Assembly: GCF_014695375.1 (NCBI RefSeq)
Contig: NZ_JACJOG010000013.1
Span: 1-64,000, forward strand
DNA from: Coleofasciculus sp. FACHB-T130
GTDB taxonomy: Bacteria; Cyanobacteriota; Cyanobacteriia; Cyanobacteriales; FACHB-T130
DNA: 64,000 nucleotides
Direction: 5' to 3'
In this document: piece by piece, positions 8,562 to 17,110 of the stretch
How positions within the stretch are numbered: position 1 is the first letter of the stretch
Layout of the letters: each line of letters opens with the position of its first letter
Program-made: the position numbers and the translations under genes
The notes under the pieces: generated by a model
The model's database searches: none
The model's input: only the letters and a program-made list of their open reading frames with translations
Told to the model about the DNA's origin: nothing

Positions 8562-9680
8562 TCAACCAGATTTAATCTGAGACAATCTATCTTGCATTTC
8601 TACATCCACCGACACCGAGCGAATTTTGCGCCCGATTGCTGGAGGCTGCCGCAGTTCGCATCGGAGATCCGCAACTAATTCGCACAAGTGTTGCGCTATG
8701 TCCCGATCCAATGGCGTCTCTGGTTGAAAGCTATGTTCAATCTGACGAGCTAGTTGAGAACCCCACGGAAAGCCAAACATCCCTAAAGAACCCGCTAGCT
8801 TGTGAGCTGCCCAAACTGCTCGGTGGCGCTGTTCCAACCCCAATTCGTCTCTCAATAAGGCAGTCGTTGCCTCCTCAACAACATCTATCCGAGAGATAAT
8901 CTCTCCTTGCAAGCGCTCCCAAACTTTCATCACTGCTGCCTGCGTTTGAGCAAGCGTCGGCGGCTGGTGTAGGGCGGAGGATACCGCTTGTGTTGGAGGA
9001 TGAGATTGAGCTGGCTTGAGGCGATATCCTAGCCCATAAACCGTCTCAATCAGATCGGTGGGAGCGCCCGCGGCTCTCAGTTTTTGCCGCAACCCTTTAA
9101 TGTGAGATCGGACGGTTTCTTCAGCGGGTGGTTGCTCAAACGACCACAGGTGTTCCAGAAGCTCGCTGCGGCTAAAGACTTGATTCGGACAGCGCACAAA
9201 CAGTTCTAGTAGCGCATACTGTTTGGGGGTAAGATGCAAGTTTTTCCCTTCATAGCGTCCCTCTAAGGTAGGCGGGTCAAGACCTAGGCTGCCATTCTTC
9301 AGAATTGGCGGCTTTAATAAACAGCAATGACACAGGAGAGTGCGGACACGAGCCGCTACTTCTTCTAAATCAAAGGGTTTGAGGACATAATCATCCGCAC
9401 CAGCATCCAGCGCAATGACTTTATCGCCATCAATTTCATGGGCAGCGTATAAAAGAATCGGCATCAACCGCCCTAAAGAACGTAGCCGCTGACAAAGACT
9501 GATGCCATCCAGTGTGGGGAGCATCACATCTAGCAAAATTAAGTCATAAGTACCAGCCCGTGCGAATTGCCAGCCTGCTTGCCCATCGGCTGCCCGGTCA
9601 ATTATATAATTGCGATCGCTGAGGGTTTTGGTGAGAGCTTGTGCCAAACGCTCATCATCTTCCACTAGCAGAATGTTCAC
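8562..9680 (-). CDS. OmpR-type response regulator with C-terminal HPt domain
   Basis: A REC-wHTH-HPt protein. I place the start at GTG 9680 (product VNILLVEDDERLA), because an AGGGG site lies 10 nt upstream; a longer frame begins at 9761. The receiver domain (about 1-120) has EDD, phospho-acceptor Asp in LILLDVMLP, and Lys in YVLKPFD. The winged helix (about 130-225) ends ETVYGLGYRLK. The last ~100 residues hold an HPt domain with the phospho-histidine motif AAHKLAGSLGMFG. No histidine kinase gene is next to it. The HPt suggests it takes part in a branched phosphorelay. It is the first gene of a minus-strand run leading to the DUF4864 gene. Confidence 0.93.
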   Translation of the reverse strand: MNILLVEDDERLAQALTKTLSDRNYIIDRAADGQAGWQFARAGTYDLILLDVMLPTLDGISLCQRLRSLGRLMPILLYAAHEIDGDKVIALDAGADDYVLKPFDLEEVAARVRTLLCHCCLLKPPILKNGSLGLDPPTLEGRYEGKNLHLTPKQYALLELFVRCPNQVFSRSELLEHLWSFEQPPAEETVRSHIKGLRQKLRAAGAPTDLIETVYGLGYRLKPAQSHPPTQAVSSALHQPPTLAQTQAAVMKVWERLQGEIISRIDVVEEATTALLRDELGLEQRHRAVWAAHKLAGSLGMFGFPWGSQLARQIEHSFQPETPLDRDIAQHLCELVADLRCELRQPPAIGRKIRSVSVDVEMQDRLSQIKSG

Positions 9681-9799
9681 TTTGAGATTTCCCCTAATCC
9701 TGATTCGCTTCCCGTCAAGCACTGGCGACAGACGCCCGCAGGCATTTTCTACATATATCAATTAATTTGTCAATAGTGTTTTAAAAAATAAGCATTTCT

Positions 9800-9943
9800 A
9801 TGAAGTTATTTAAACTAAGTTTGCCTGATATTAAAGATAAAAGCAAAAAGGCAAATACTAATCATTACGATTGGCCTTATGCTGGCAGCAGTAACCGTAG
9901 CAGTGAAGCATCTTTTGAAATTGGCAATTGCGGTGGGTTTTAG
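9800..9943 (+). CDS. Possible small protein of 47 residues
   Basis: A short open frame in the ~320-base gap between the response regulator and the first Uma2 gene. It starts MKLFKLSLPDIKDKSKK, continues HYDWPYAGSSNRSS, and ends EIGNCGGF. No clear ribosome site precedes it. The composition looks protein-like, but there is no recognised family. It is divergent from the response regulator. It may be a chance frame. Confidence 0.3.
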   Translation: MKLFKLSLPDIKDKSKKANTNHYDWPYAGSSNRSSEASFEIGNCGGF

Positions 9944-10080
9944 AAAGATTTTTAAGTACGACAATCACTAACGATGGCTGTCTCTGCAACAATAACATCT
10001 AGCAATTTTTCGTTGTGCTATTCGATTCATCTTGGGTTCGCAATTCAAGGCAAATTGCGATCGCTAATTTCCGCTAACTT

Positions 10081-10647
10081 CTAACTAAACAACCGCGCCA
10101 CAGGACAAGTAAACCCGGGAAGCAAGGGCGAAGTCAGTTCATTGCTGGCAAACAATGTTGCTGTTAGCACCAGTGTTGCCCCCTCCCGTCGATAAATCTG
10201 AATTTGCTGCAAACGCCAATCAACTATCCAGTATTCTCTGGCTCCCTGCGATGCGTAGAGTTTTAGTTTCACCTGTCTATCTCTGCGTTCATTCTCCTCG
10301 CCTGGAGATAGCACCTCAACCACCAACTCTGGTGCTGCGGTTAAATGCCCTGCATCATCTAACACAGCAGCTAATCGTTCCTTGCTTGCCCAAACTACGT
10401 CAGGAATCACGTTATCAGCATCCGTAAAAATGATGCCAGCACCACTTGCAGATTCTCCTAAACCAGTCTGTCGCGACCAAAAATTCAACTCTGTACAAAT
10501 ATTGCTACATACCCTTTGATGACCCCAGTGTGGTGCGCGTGTCACAAATAATTCTCCATCCACAATCTCATAGCGATTCCCGTTATCTGGCAACAACTCC
10601 AGATCGGCAACTGTCCAACGTACTCGATCGGTAGTGGTCTGGCTCAT
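10081..10647 (-). CDS. Uma2-family (DUF820) endonuclease-like protein
   Basis: A 188-residue protein of the Uma2 family, abundant in cyanobacteria and having a restriction-endonuclease-like fold. Diagnostic segments are RYEIVDGELFVTRAPH near residue 26, the acidic PDVVWASKERL, ELVVEVLSPGEENERRDR and KLKLYASQGAREYWIVD, which carry the D...ExK-type active-site residues. The biological role is unknown. A close paralogue lies at 12998-13561 on the other side of the EF-G gene. Confidence 0.92.
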   Translation of the reverse strand: MSQTTTDRVRWTVADLELLPDNGNRYEIVDGELFVTRAPHWGHQRVCSNICTELNFWSRQTGLGESASGAGIIFTDADNVIPDVVWASKERLAAVLDDAGHLTAAPELVVEVLSPGEENERRDRQVKLKLYASQGAREYWIVDWRLQQIQIYRREGATLVLTATLFASNELTSPLLPGFTCPVARLFS

Positions 10648-10780
10648 CAGGTACTCCTTGAGTGTGTTACTCCATTTTATTAGTGCAAAGAAAAGACTGA
10701 GAACTAGATTTTCAGTCCTCAGTCCGCGAAGAGAGTGCCGCTACGCGAACACTCCTTAGTTCTATTTTCAGATGAAGGTT

Positions 10781-12850
10781 TTAGCCGCGCAGATGGGCAG
10801 CGTTTTCCATCAGTTGCTGTTGCAGGTTGGCGGGTACCGGCTTGTTGGAGGTAAACTCCATTGAGAAGTTAGCTTGACCGGAAGAAAGCGATCGCAACTG
10901 TGCAGAATAACCGAACATTTCCACGAACGGCACTTCGGCACGGATGACGGCGTAGTTTTCCATCGTCTCAGAACCCAGCAGGACGCCGCGACGAGACGAG
11001 AGATCGCCCTGCACTCGCCCGACAAACTCGTTAGGTGTCTCCACTTCCACGAGCATAATCGGTTCGAGGATCACTGGCGCTGCTTTGGCAAAAGCTTGCT
11101 TGAGTGCAAGACTAGCCGCAGTTCGGAATGCCATTTCCGAAGAGTCAATCGCGTGGTAGGAACCCGCTTCTAGTATCGCTTTGACACCAACAATCGGATA
11201 ACCGATGAGATGTCCGCTAGCGATCGCTTCGCGGAAACCTTTCTCGCAAGCGGGGATGAATTCTTTAGGAATTGCACCACCAACCACCCGATTCTCGAAC
11301 GCAAACGGGTCTTCACAGGGTTCAATCCGACCGATAACATGAGCATATTGACCGGGACCGCCGCCTTGCTTCTTGAGCCTGTAGTCGAAGGTTGCCGACT
11401 GGGTAACGGTTTCGCGGTATGCTACGGCGGGCGCACCGACGTTAACTTCGGCGTTGTATTCCCGCTTCATGCGTTCGATGTAGATTTCTAGATGCAGTTC
11501 GCCCATCCCCGAAATTAGGGTCTCCTTGGACTCCGGATCGATGCTGACGCGGAAGGTGGGATCTTCTCGTGTAAAGCGATTGAGCGCTTTTGACATTTGA
11601 TCGGCATCTTCCCGTTTCTTAGGCGCGATCGCTAGCGTCATTACGGGTTCTGGCACAAATATCCCCTCCAAAGAGAGGTTAGTTCCGTCCGAGCAGAACG
11701 TATCGCCAGAAGCGCAGTCTACACCCAACAGAGCTACAATCTCCCCTGCGGCGGCACTTTCGACCTCCTCGCGTTTGTTCGCGTGCATGCGTACAATTTG
11801 GCTGACTAGCACCCGTTGGTTGGTGCGAGTGTTGTAGATGCGTTGTCCCTCACGCAGCGTCCCGGAATAGATGCGGGTATAAGTCAGTTGCCCGTACTCA
11901 TCTTTGGCAATTTTGAAAGCCAAGGCAACCAGTGCGGCTTCCGTGTCTGGATAGACATGAATCGGCTCATTGGTCGAAATCGCGATCGCTTTCACCACTT
12001 CTCTATCCACTGGTGACGGCAAGTAAAGAGCAACAGCATCTAATAAGTTCTGAACCCCCTTATTTTTGAAGGCGGAACCTATCAAAACTGGCGTTAATTG
12101 CAAGCTTAAAGTTGCCCGACGAAGGGTTTCCCGAATCATTTCTTTGGGAATTTCTTCGCTCTCAAGTAGCATCCTCATCATTGATTCGGAGAAGATAGAG
12201 AGTTGATCGAGCATCTTTTCTCGTGCTTCTTTTGCCTCATCCTGTAAGTGTTCGGGAATCGACTGAATGACGCGAATTTCGCCTTTTTCTCCAGCAAAAT
12301 AGTTTGCCGTCATTTCAATCAAATCAATGACGCCTTCAAACTTATCCTCGCTGCCGATAGGATACTGAAGCAGTACCGGGTTCAAACCGAGTTTTTCTCG
12401 CAGCGATCGCACGACTCGGAATGGATTTGCACCTGTCCGATCCATCTTATTAATGAAGGCAATACGCGGCACTCGGTAGCGCTTCATCTGCCTATCTACA
12501 GTGATAGATTGCGATTGCACACCAGCAACCGCGCACAGCACCATAATCGCACCATCAAGAACCCGCAATGCACGTTCAACTTCAATCGTGAAGTCCACGT
12601 GTCCAGGAGTATCGATCAGGTTGATCTGCGTATCATTCCATACGCAAGTTGTCGCTGCTGAAGTGATGGTAATGCCTTTTTGTTGCTCTAACTCCATGTA
12701 GTCCAATGTCGCGCGATCGCTACCTCCCCGAACTTCGCCAATCTTGTAAATTTTGCCCGTGTAGTACAGAATCCGCTCGCTGAGGGTGGTTTTACCAGAG
12801 TCGATGTGAGCGGAAATACCAATATTACGGATGCGCGTTCGGGGAATCAT
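10781..12850 (-). CDS. fusA: Elongation factor G paralogue
   Basis: A 689-residue translational GTPase. I choose the ATG at 12850 (MIPRTRIRNIG), because family members begin there; the frame stays open to 12907. The G motifs are all present: AHIDSGKT, TITSAATTC, DTPGH, NKMD and SAFKNKG. Domains II-V are complete, ending in the EF-G C-terminal fold. Its AHIDSGKTTLSERILYYTG start resembles mitochondrial-type EF-G1 and the accessory EF-G copies of cyanobacteria more than the main EF-G. It does not sit in an rpsL-rpsG-fusA-tufA operon here, which supports paralogue status. Whether it does translocation, recycling or stress duty cannot be told. Confidence 0.92.
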   Translation of the reverse strand: MIPRTRIRNIGISAHIDSGKTTLSERILYYTGKIYKIGEVRGGSDRATLDYMELEQQKGITITSAATTCVWNDTQINLIDTPGHVDFTIEVERALRVLDGAIMVLCAVAGVQSQSITVDRQMKRYRVPRIAFINKMDRTGANPFRVVRSLREKLGLNPVLLQYPIGSEDKFEGVIDLIEMTANYFAGEKGEIRVIQSIPEHLQDEAKEAREKMLDQLSIFSESMMRMLLESEEIPKEMIRETLRRATLSLQLTPVLIGSAFKNKGVQNLLDAVALYLPSPVDREVVKAIAISTNEPIHVYPDTEAALVALAFKIAKDEYGQLTYTRIYSGTLREGQRIYNTRTNQRVLVSQIVRMHANKREEVESAAAGEIVALLGVDCASGDTFCSDGTNLSLEGIFVPEPVMTLAIAPKKREDADQMSKALNRFTREDPTFRVSIDPESKETLISGMGELHLEIYIERMKREYNAEVNVGAPAVAYRETVTQSATFDYRLKKQGGGPGQYAHVIGRIEPCEDPFAFENRVVGGAIPKEFIPACEKGFREAIASGHLIGYPIVGVKAILEAGSYHAIDSSEMAFRTAASLALKQAFAKAAPVILEPIMLVEVETPNEFVGRVQGDLSSRRGVLLGSETMENYAVIRAEVPFVEMFGYSAQLRSLSSGQANFSMEFTSNKPVPANLQQQLMENAAHLRG

Positions 12851-12997
12851 AGGACAATGCTCTACCTTATTAGAGCCATGAAAAGACGTTTGCCACTTGT
12901 GCGGCAATATTTATACTACATGAATACTACAAAAGTGTCAAGGGTGTGGGAAGTGCAGCTAATCTAGAATATATGGCTACTCACAAGGATTGCTTTT

Positions 12998-13561
12998 ATG
13001 AGTCAAACAGTAAATCAAGAGGTACGCTGGACTACCGCAGATTTGGAACTATTACCAGAGAACGGTACGCGCTACGAAATTATTGATGGAGAGTTGTTTA
13101 TGTCTAGATCCCCCCACTTGAGCCATCAACGCACTTGTGGCAATATGTACCGAAAGTTACAAGATTGGTCAGAAGACACTGGGCTGGGGGAGGCGTTTAT
13201 TAATCCAGGCATTATTTTCACGGAAGCTGATAATGTAGAGCCGGATGTGATTTGGATTAGTAAAGAAAAATTAGCTGCTCTGGTAGATGATTCAGGACAC
13301 CTAACAGGCGCACCAGAGTTAGTTGTAGAGGTATTATCTTCTGGAGTGCAAAATGAACGCCGAGATAGAGAAGCTAAGCTTAAATTATACTCAGTCCGAG
13401 GAGTACAAGAATACTGGATTGTTGATTGGCGCTTGCAGAAAATTGAGGTTTATCGCCGTAGCAACTTGATTTTACTATTGACTGTAACATTGTTTAGTAA
13501 TGATGAAATCAGTTCACCTTTATTGCCTAATTTTAGTTGCCTAGTTTCAAAACTTTTTTAA
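12998..13561 (+). CDS. Uma2-family (DUF820) endonuclease-like protein, second copy
   Basis: A 187-residue Uma2 protein, collinear with the copy at 10081-10647: the same MSQT start, VRWT and ADLELLP, and the same PDVIW, ELVVEVLSSG and KLKLYS motifs. The third residue of the SPGE motif region differs (SSGV here against SPGE in the other copy). It runs divergently from the EF-G gene. An older local duplication around EF-G would explain the arrangement, though Uma2 genes are so common that chance is possible. Confidence 0.92.
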   Translation: MSQTVNQEVRWTTADLELLPENGTRYEIIDGELFMSRSPHLSHQRTCGNMYRKLQDWSEDTGLGEAFINPGIIFTEADNVEPDVIWISKEKLAALVDDSGHLTGAPELVVEVLSSGVQNERRDREAKLKLYSVRGVQEYWIVDWRLQKIEVYRRSNLILLLTVTLFSNDEISSPLLPNFSCLVSKLF

Positions 13562-13654
13562 AGCCAAGAATGAGTAATTGTACTATCATAGTATAACTTT
13601 AAACAGCTACATAGATAGCCAGTAATGTGCCTAGTTAGAACCAAGGAGAAGTTA

Positions 13655-14308
13655 GTGAAGGTATTTCGTGACTTGAAGCTTACTGGACAACCGGAAACCT
13701 TGCAAGAGGTTATTCAAAAGATAGAAAAAATTCTCGATAACGGTTGGTATAAGGACACACAAGCAGAAGCCGAATTAAATTCTCGTCAGGTATACGACTT
13801 AACGATGTACTGCTTTAGTTGCTCAGAAACTGAGGCGCGTCGAGCAAGTAGCCTGTGGTTTGGAGATCCTCAGTACGGCAAGTTATCGGTATCTAACATA
13901 GTTCCGCAGAAAGTTTCCGAACTCTCCTACGATGAGTACAACCATATTTTGGAGGAGTTTTTCAACCGCTTTGTTGTCCCTGCGCTAAAGGGTATGGAAG
14001 AAGTGATAATTGACTGGACCGATCCAGAGTTTGACCTTGAGGAGTCGGCAAGTCCAGAAGGAGCTTTCTTTTTACTTAAGTTTTCTGAGGCTGCGAATAA
14101 GTCTACAGCAGCTTCTCACCCTATGGACGAGGAACGCTGGTATGCCTTCCTAGTCGCCGCCCACAAAAATAATGCGGCTCTCGATTCTTCTAATCTAGTG
14201 CGTTGGCTAAGGGAAGAAGGGGGCTGGTCGGAAGACATTGCCTTTAAGTTGGCAGCTCAGTATGAGTCTGCTAGGTCACTATTAAACTACTATGACCGCA
14301 GTAAATGA
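13655..14308 (+). CDS. Unknown protein, upstream partner of a PIN-domain gene
   Basis: A 217-residue soluble, mixed alpha-helical protein that I do not recognise. The start is taken at GTG 13655, because AAGGAG at 13643-13648 is spaced 6 nt ahead of it; an in-frame ATG at 13625 lacks such a site. Visible features are an acidic centre (IIDWTDPEFDLEES), a stretch DEERWYAFLVAAHKNNAALD and an end rich in Ser/Arg. Its TGA overlaps the ATG of the PIN gene (ATGA), so the two are translated together. The layout is that of a two-gene toxin-antitoxin or defence cassette, with this as the candidate antitoxin or regulator, but there is no direct proof. Confidence 0.75.
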   Translation: MKVFRDLKLTGQPETLQEVIQKIEKILDNGWYKDTQAEAELNSRQVYDLTMYCFSCSETEARRASSLWFGDPQYGKLSVSNIVPQKVSELSYDEYNHILEEFFNRFVVPALKGMEEVIIDWTDPEFDLEESASPEGAFFLLKFSEAANKSTAASHPMDEERWYAFLVAAHKNNAALDSSNLVRWLREEGGWSEDIAFKLAAQYESARSLLNYYDRSK

Positions 14309-15015
14309 AGACTCCTGTAACGATTTTAGATGCCGCACAGTACATAGCTGTCTCTCCTGCGCCAGTTGTACTCATAGATACCTGCACGGTGTTGGATGTT
14401 ATTCGGGCACCCCAAAGGGAATCTACTCACATCATTTCTGCGGCAAGCAACATGACATCAAGAGCATCAGTGAATCCGAAACAACTCTGGGTCGTTGCTA
14501 CAGAACTTATCGATAATGAGTGGAAAGATAATTGTCAGAAGGTTGAAGATGAACTAACAGTTCATATCAAGAAGATTGATAGCCAGCATAGTAACCTACG
14601 GATAGCTGCAACATACTTCCATCCTGTTAATCTGGTTAAGCCATTAACATTAGGAGGACTTAAACTACCGATGCACTTGCGTCGAGTAGCTCAATCTTTA
14701 CTTGATTCAGCTGTTCTTATCGCTGATGATGGTAATTACATAATCCGTGCCAGAAACCGGGTGAGGAGGGGAGAACCACCGGCTCAGAAGGGTAAGCAGG
14801 AATATAAGGACTGCGAAATTATTGAACACTACCTCGCTTTTTGTAAGGAGCTACGCGACAAAGGATTTCGAGAGAAGTGCGTGTTTACTTCATCTAACAC
14901 GCAAGACTATTGCGACAGCAAGAAAAAACTTCATCTCAGTTTACAGACTGACTTTGATGCACTAGGGCTTGAATATGCAAGAGATATCGCCCACGCATAC
15001 TCGTTGGTGAAGTAA
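14305..15015 (+). CDS. PIN-domain (DUF4935-like) protein
   Basis: A 236-residue protein with the layout of DUF4935/PIN_12 proteins, a group of putative PIN-fold RNases. The first PIN aspartate sits in VVLIDTCTVLDV (Asp25). A conserved ATELIDNEW follows, then a basic stretch (IIRARNRVRRG), an acidic KDCEIIEHYLAF, and the C-terminal VFTSSNTQDYCD that matches the last acidic PIN motif. It starts inside the stop of the preceding unknown gene. PIN proteins often act as tRNA- or mRNA-cleaving toxins. At 236 residues it is larger than VapC toxins (about 130). No other gene joins the pair downstream. Confidence 0.75.
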   Translation: MKTPVTILDAAQYIAVSPAPVVLIDTCTVLDVIRAPQRESTHIISAASNMTSRASVNPKQLWVVATELIDNEWKDNCQKVEDELTVHIKKIDSQHSNLRIAATYFHPVNLVKPLTLGGLKLPMHLRRVAQSLLDSAVLIADDGNYIIRARNRVRRGEPPAQKGKQEYKDCEIIEHYLAFCKELRDKGFREKCVFTSSNTQDYCDSKKKLHLSLQTDFDALGLEYARDIAHAYSLVK

Positions 15016-15210
15016 AAAGCAACACAGCGATCGCTCTCCTTGCAAAACTGCTTACGCGATCGCTTCTTGTCCTTTGTTCCAGCTCAAGTTATTCAGCGCG
15101 ATCGCGTAGTATTGGGAACGCGAAGTGTGTAGACGCCGAAAAGAAGGAATCAGCTGGATCAGCTCTCCAGAGCGATCGCATTCTCCCCCTTGGCAAACTT
15201 GCTCAAAATA
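15016..15210. other. Intergenic stretch rich in HIP1 sites
   Basis: About 195 bases with several GCGATCGC or GCGATCG sites and no gene. It lies between convergent PIN-domain and radical SAM genes. Confidence 0.5.
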
Positions 15211-15242
15211 TAAAAAAAGCTGACCTGTAATTTTAGTCAGCT
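15211..15242 (-). terminator. Rho-independent terminator of the radical SAM gene
   Basis: On the minus strand, AGCTGAC and GTCAGCT form a 7-bp stem with an 11-nt loop, followed by a run of seven T. It begins 27 nt after the stop of the radical SAM gene (15269). Confidence 0.8.
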
Positions 15243-15268
15243 CATCAGATTAGATTTAGCGACAAGTC

Positions 15269-16345
15269 TTAAGTCCAGTAGAGAATACGACCTTGAGGAA
15301 AGCGCTTAGTAATCTCACCTTCAAAAAAGCGCCGTAGCGTCTTCATCGTGTCAGTGTCATAAACATACTTGGTACCGCCAAACTTGTTACGCTTAACAGT
15401 GCGTGTTTCTTCGTCCATGTCCAGCTTTGATTGGGGATACCAAGTTTGCAAAACCTCTTTTGAGCCAGGGGTGAAGCGGTGGGAAATCAACTCGAAAGTC
15501 AGGTCACAATCGAAATCGAGTGCTTCGCTAATCGAGTCAAGCAAACGAGTGTAGTGTGTCTCCCAATCCTCTATCGGCATAATCGGTGCAATCACTAAAC
15601 CCACTGGATACCCGCCACCACCAGAAGATTGAGGTAAAGCCAACCGCCGCAAAGCTTGCAGCCGGGAAGCGACTGAGGCTGTACCGCCTTCAAACCGCCG
15701 AGACACCGGATCGGCATTCACACTGATTCGACAACGGGTGTGACCATTGTGTGGTAAGTCGAGTAATTCATCCACCGCATCGAACTTGGAAACCCAACGC
15801 AGATGTCCGTTCGTCCGCGTGCCAAAGTAGCGGATACATTCTGCAAGGCTGCCAGTTAAATGTTCAATGCCCAAGGGATCGGTGTAGCAGCTAACCTCAA
15901 AACTTGTGGCGTCGCTTCCTTCGTAAGCTGCTAGATTCTCCAATATTTGCGGCAAGTTCGCAAAGACGCGAATTACTGGTGGCCCTGATAAACTACCAGC
16001 TAAATAACAGTATTGACAGTGTGCTGGACAGCCTTCCGCGATGTGAAATTGCCAGTCAGCCGATGGAGGGATGGGGCTAAGTTTGAAGGAACTAGGCGGT
16101 GCGGTGACGACAGCGAGGGTACGCTTAGCAATGTTGTAGGTATCGCGATCGCTCTCGCCACGCAAACCAGTGAGGCGGTTTCGCGGCAACTCTTCGATAG
16201 GTAAATTGAGCGACTGGACGCGAGAAAGTATTTGCTGACCGTAAGGCTCTTCTAAGGCAGCGGGTGTGAATAAAACTCGCTCCGGCATCCACAAACGAGT
16301 GGATGGCGCTTCGGGTGAGGAAATGTTGTCTGCGATCGCGTGCAT
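15269..16345 (-). CDS. Spore photoproduct lyase-like radical SAM enzyme
   Basis: A 358-residue radical SAM protein of the spore-photoproduct-lyase family. The [4Fe-4S] cluster motif is CPAHCQYCYLAG near residue 108 (C-x3-C-x2-C). The N-terminal part includes WMPERVLFTPAALEEPYG, and the C-terminal half has SHRFTPGSKEVLQTWYP as in SPL relatives. In spore formers SPL repairs UV thymine dimers; in non-sporulating cyanobacteria the target is not established. It is monocistronic with its own terminator. Confidence 0.88.
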   Translation of the reverse strand: MHAIADNISSPEAPSTRLWMPERVLFTPAALEEPYGQQILSRVQSLNLPIEELPRNRLTGLRGESDRDTYNIAKRTLAVVTAPPSSFKLSPIPPSADWQFHIAEGCPAHCQYCYLAGSLSGPPVIRVFANLPQILENLAAYEGSDATSFEVSCYTDPLGIEHLTGSLAECIRYFGTRTNGHLRWVSKFDAVDELLDLPHNGHTRCRISVNADPVSRRFEGGTASVASRLQALRRLALPQSSGGGGYPVGLVIAPIMPIEDWETHYTRLLDSISEALDFDCDLTFELISHRFTPGSKEVLQTWYPQSKLDMDEETRTVKRNKFGGTKYVYDTDTMKTLRRFFEGEITKRFPQGRILYWT

Positions 16346-16419
16346 ACTGTCAGATTCTGCGTATTGATCAATTTGGAGCTGAAGTCAGGGGCGATCGCGA
16401 TCGCCCCTTCCCGATGACC

Positions 16420-16776
16420 TTAATTTTCTAAAACTTGGCGGATGCGTCGTTCCAACAGTTCCAGATCCAGACCGCCTTCATCACGGCTAATCCGACGCAC
16501 CGTTGAGTTAACGTTGCTCAAATCCACCAATAAATCTTGGAGAATTTCTTGCTGTTGACGCGCTTGGGTGACTTCACGCGGTTCTTGTACCAAGTCACGA
16601 ACGATGGTGTCTTCAGCCCGCGAGGCAACGATGGGGTCAGCTTCTCCCTGTAGATGAACGAAGGTTCGCCGCCCCGGTCCGCGCTCTTCCTCAATGGGGA
16701 TAATTGCTGTCACCTGGTCGGAGCGCACGTATTTTCCGAATCCTAGATGGACTAAAACCGATGATTGTAGTTTCAT
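16420..16776 (-). CDS. Small conserved protein, function unknown
   Basis: A 118-residue protein. The first ~55 residues form a beta-rich piece (SVLVHLGFGKYVRSDQVTAI) ending in HLQGEADPIVASRAEDTIV, which is faintly like the small DUF370/RemA regulators. A helical tail (QQQEILQDLLVDLSNVN) ends ELLERRIRQVLEN. The RemA resemblance is weak and I do not assign it. No partner gene is next to it. Confidence 0.75.
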   Translation of the reverse strand: MKLQSSVLVHLGFGKYVRSDQVTAIIPIEEERGPGRRTFVHLQGEADPIVASRAEDTIVRDLVQEPREVTQARQQQEILQDLLVDLSNVNSTVRRISRDEGGLDLELLERRIRQVLEN

Positions 16777-17110
16777 TTAGAAGAATGTTTATTTTGTCCC
16801 TTACTTCTATTTTAAACGCCCACCAAAAGACCTGAGACCTAGAACTGGAGCGGGTTTTACTCCCTTAAGAGTAGTAGTATCCGGTGGCGATCGCGCGACT
16901 TTTTAACACGGTTATTATTGACGAAAAAATGTCTGTTCGCGAAAAAGAGTTATCTGCATCTTGACAAATTACGATTTTTATGGAAGTTTGGGATTACGGT
17001 AAGGATGTTGCCTTCAACTTCTTTGCATCCAGACTGCGGCTGCTGAACCGAAGTCTCCTAAACTCTTCACAAAATTGGGGTCACACTGTGACCCGTAAAG
17101 GAACTTATTC
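16777..17110. other. Intergenic region upstream of rtcB
   Basis: 334 bases without a gene between divergent genes. It contains TTGACA at 16960-16965, but no convincing -10 at the right spacing. No repeat or RNA structure stands out. Confidence 0.4.
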
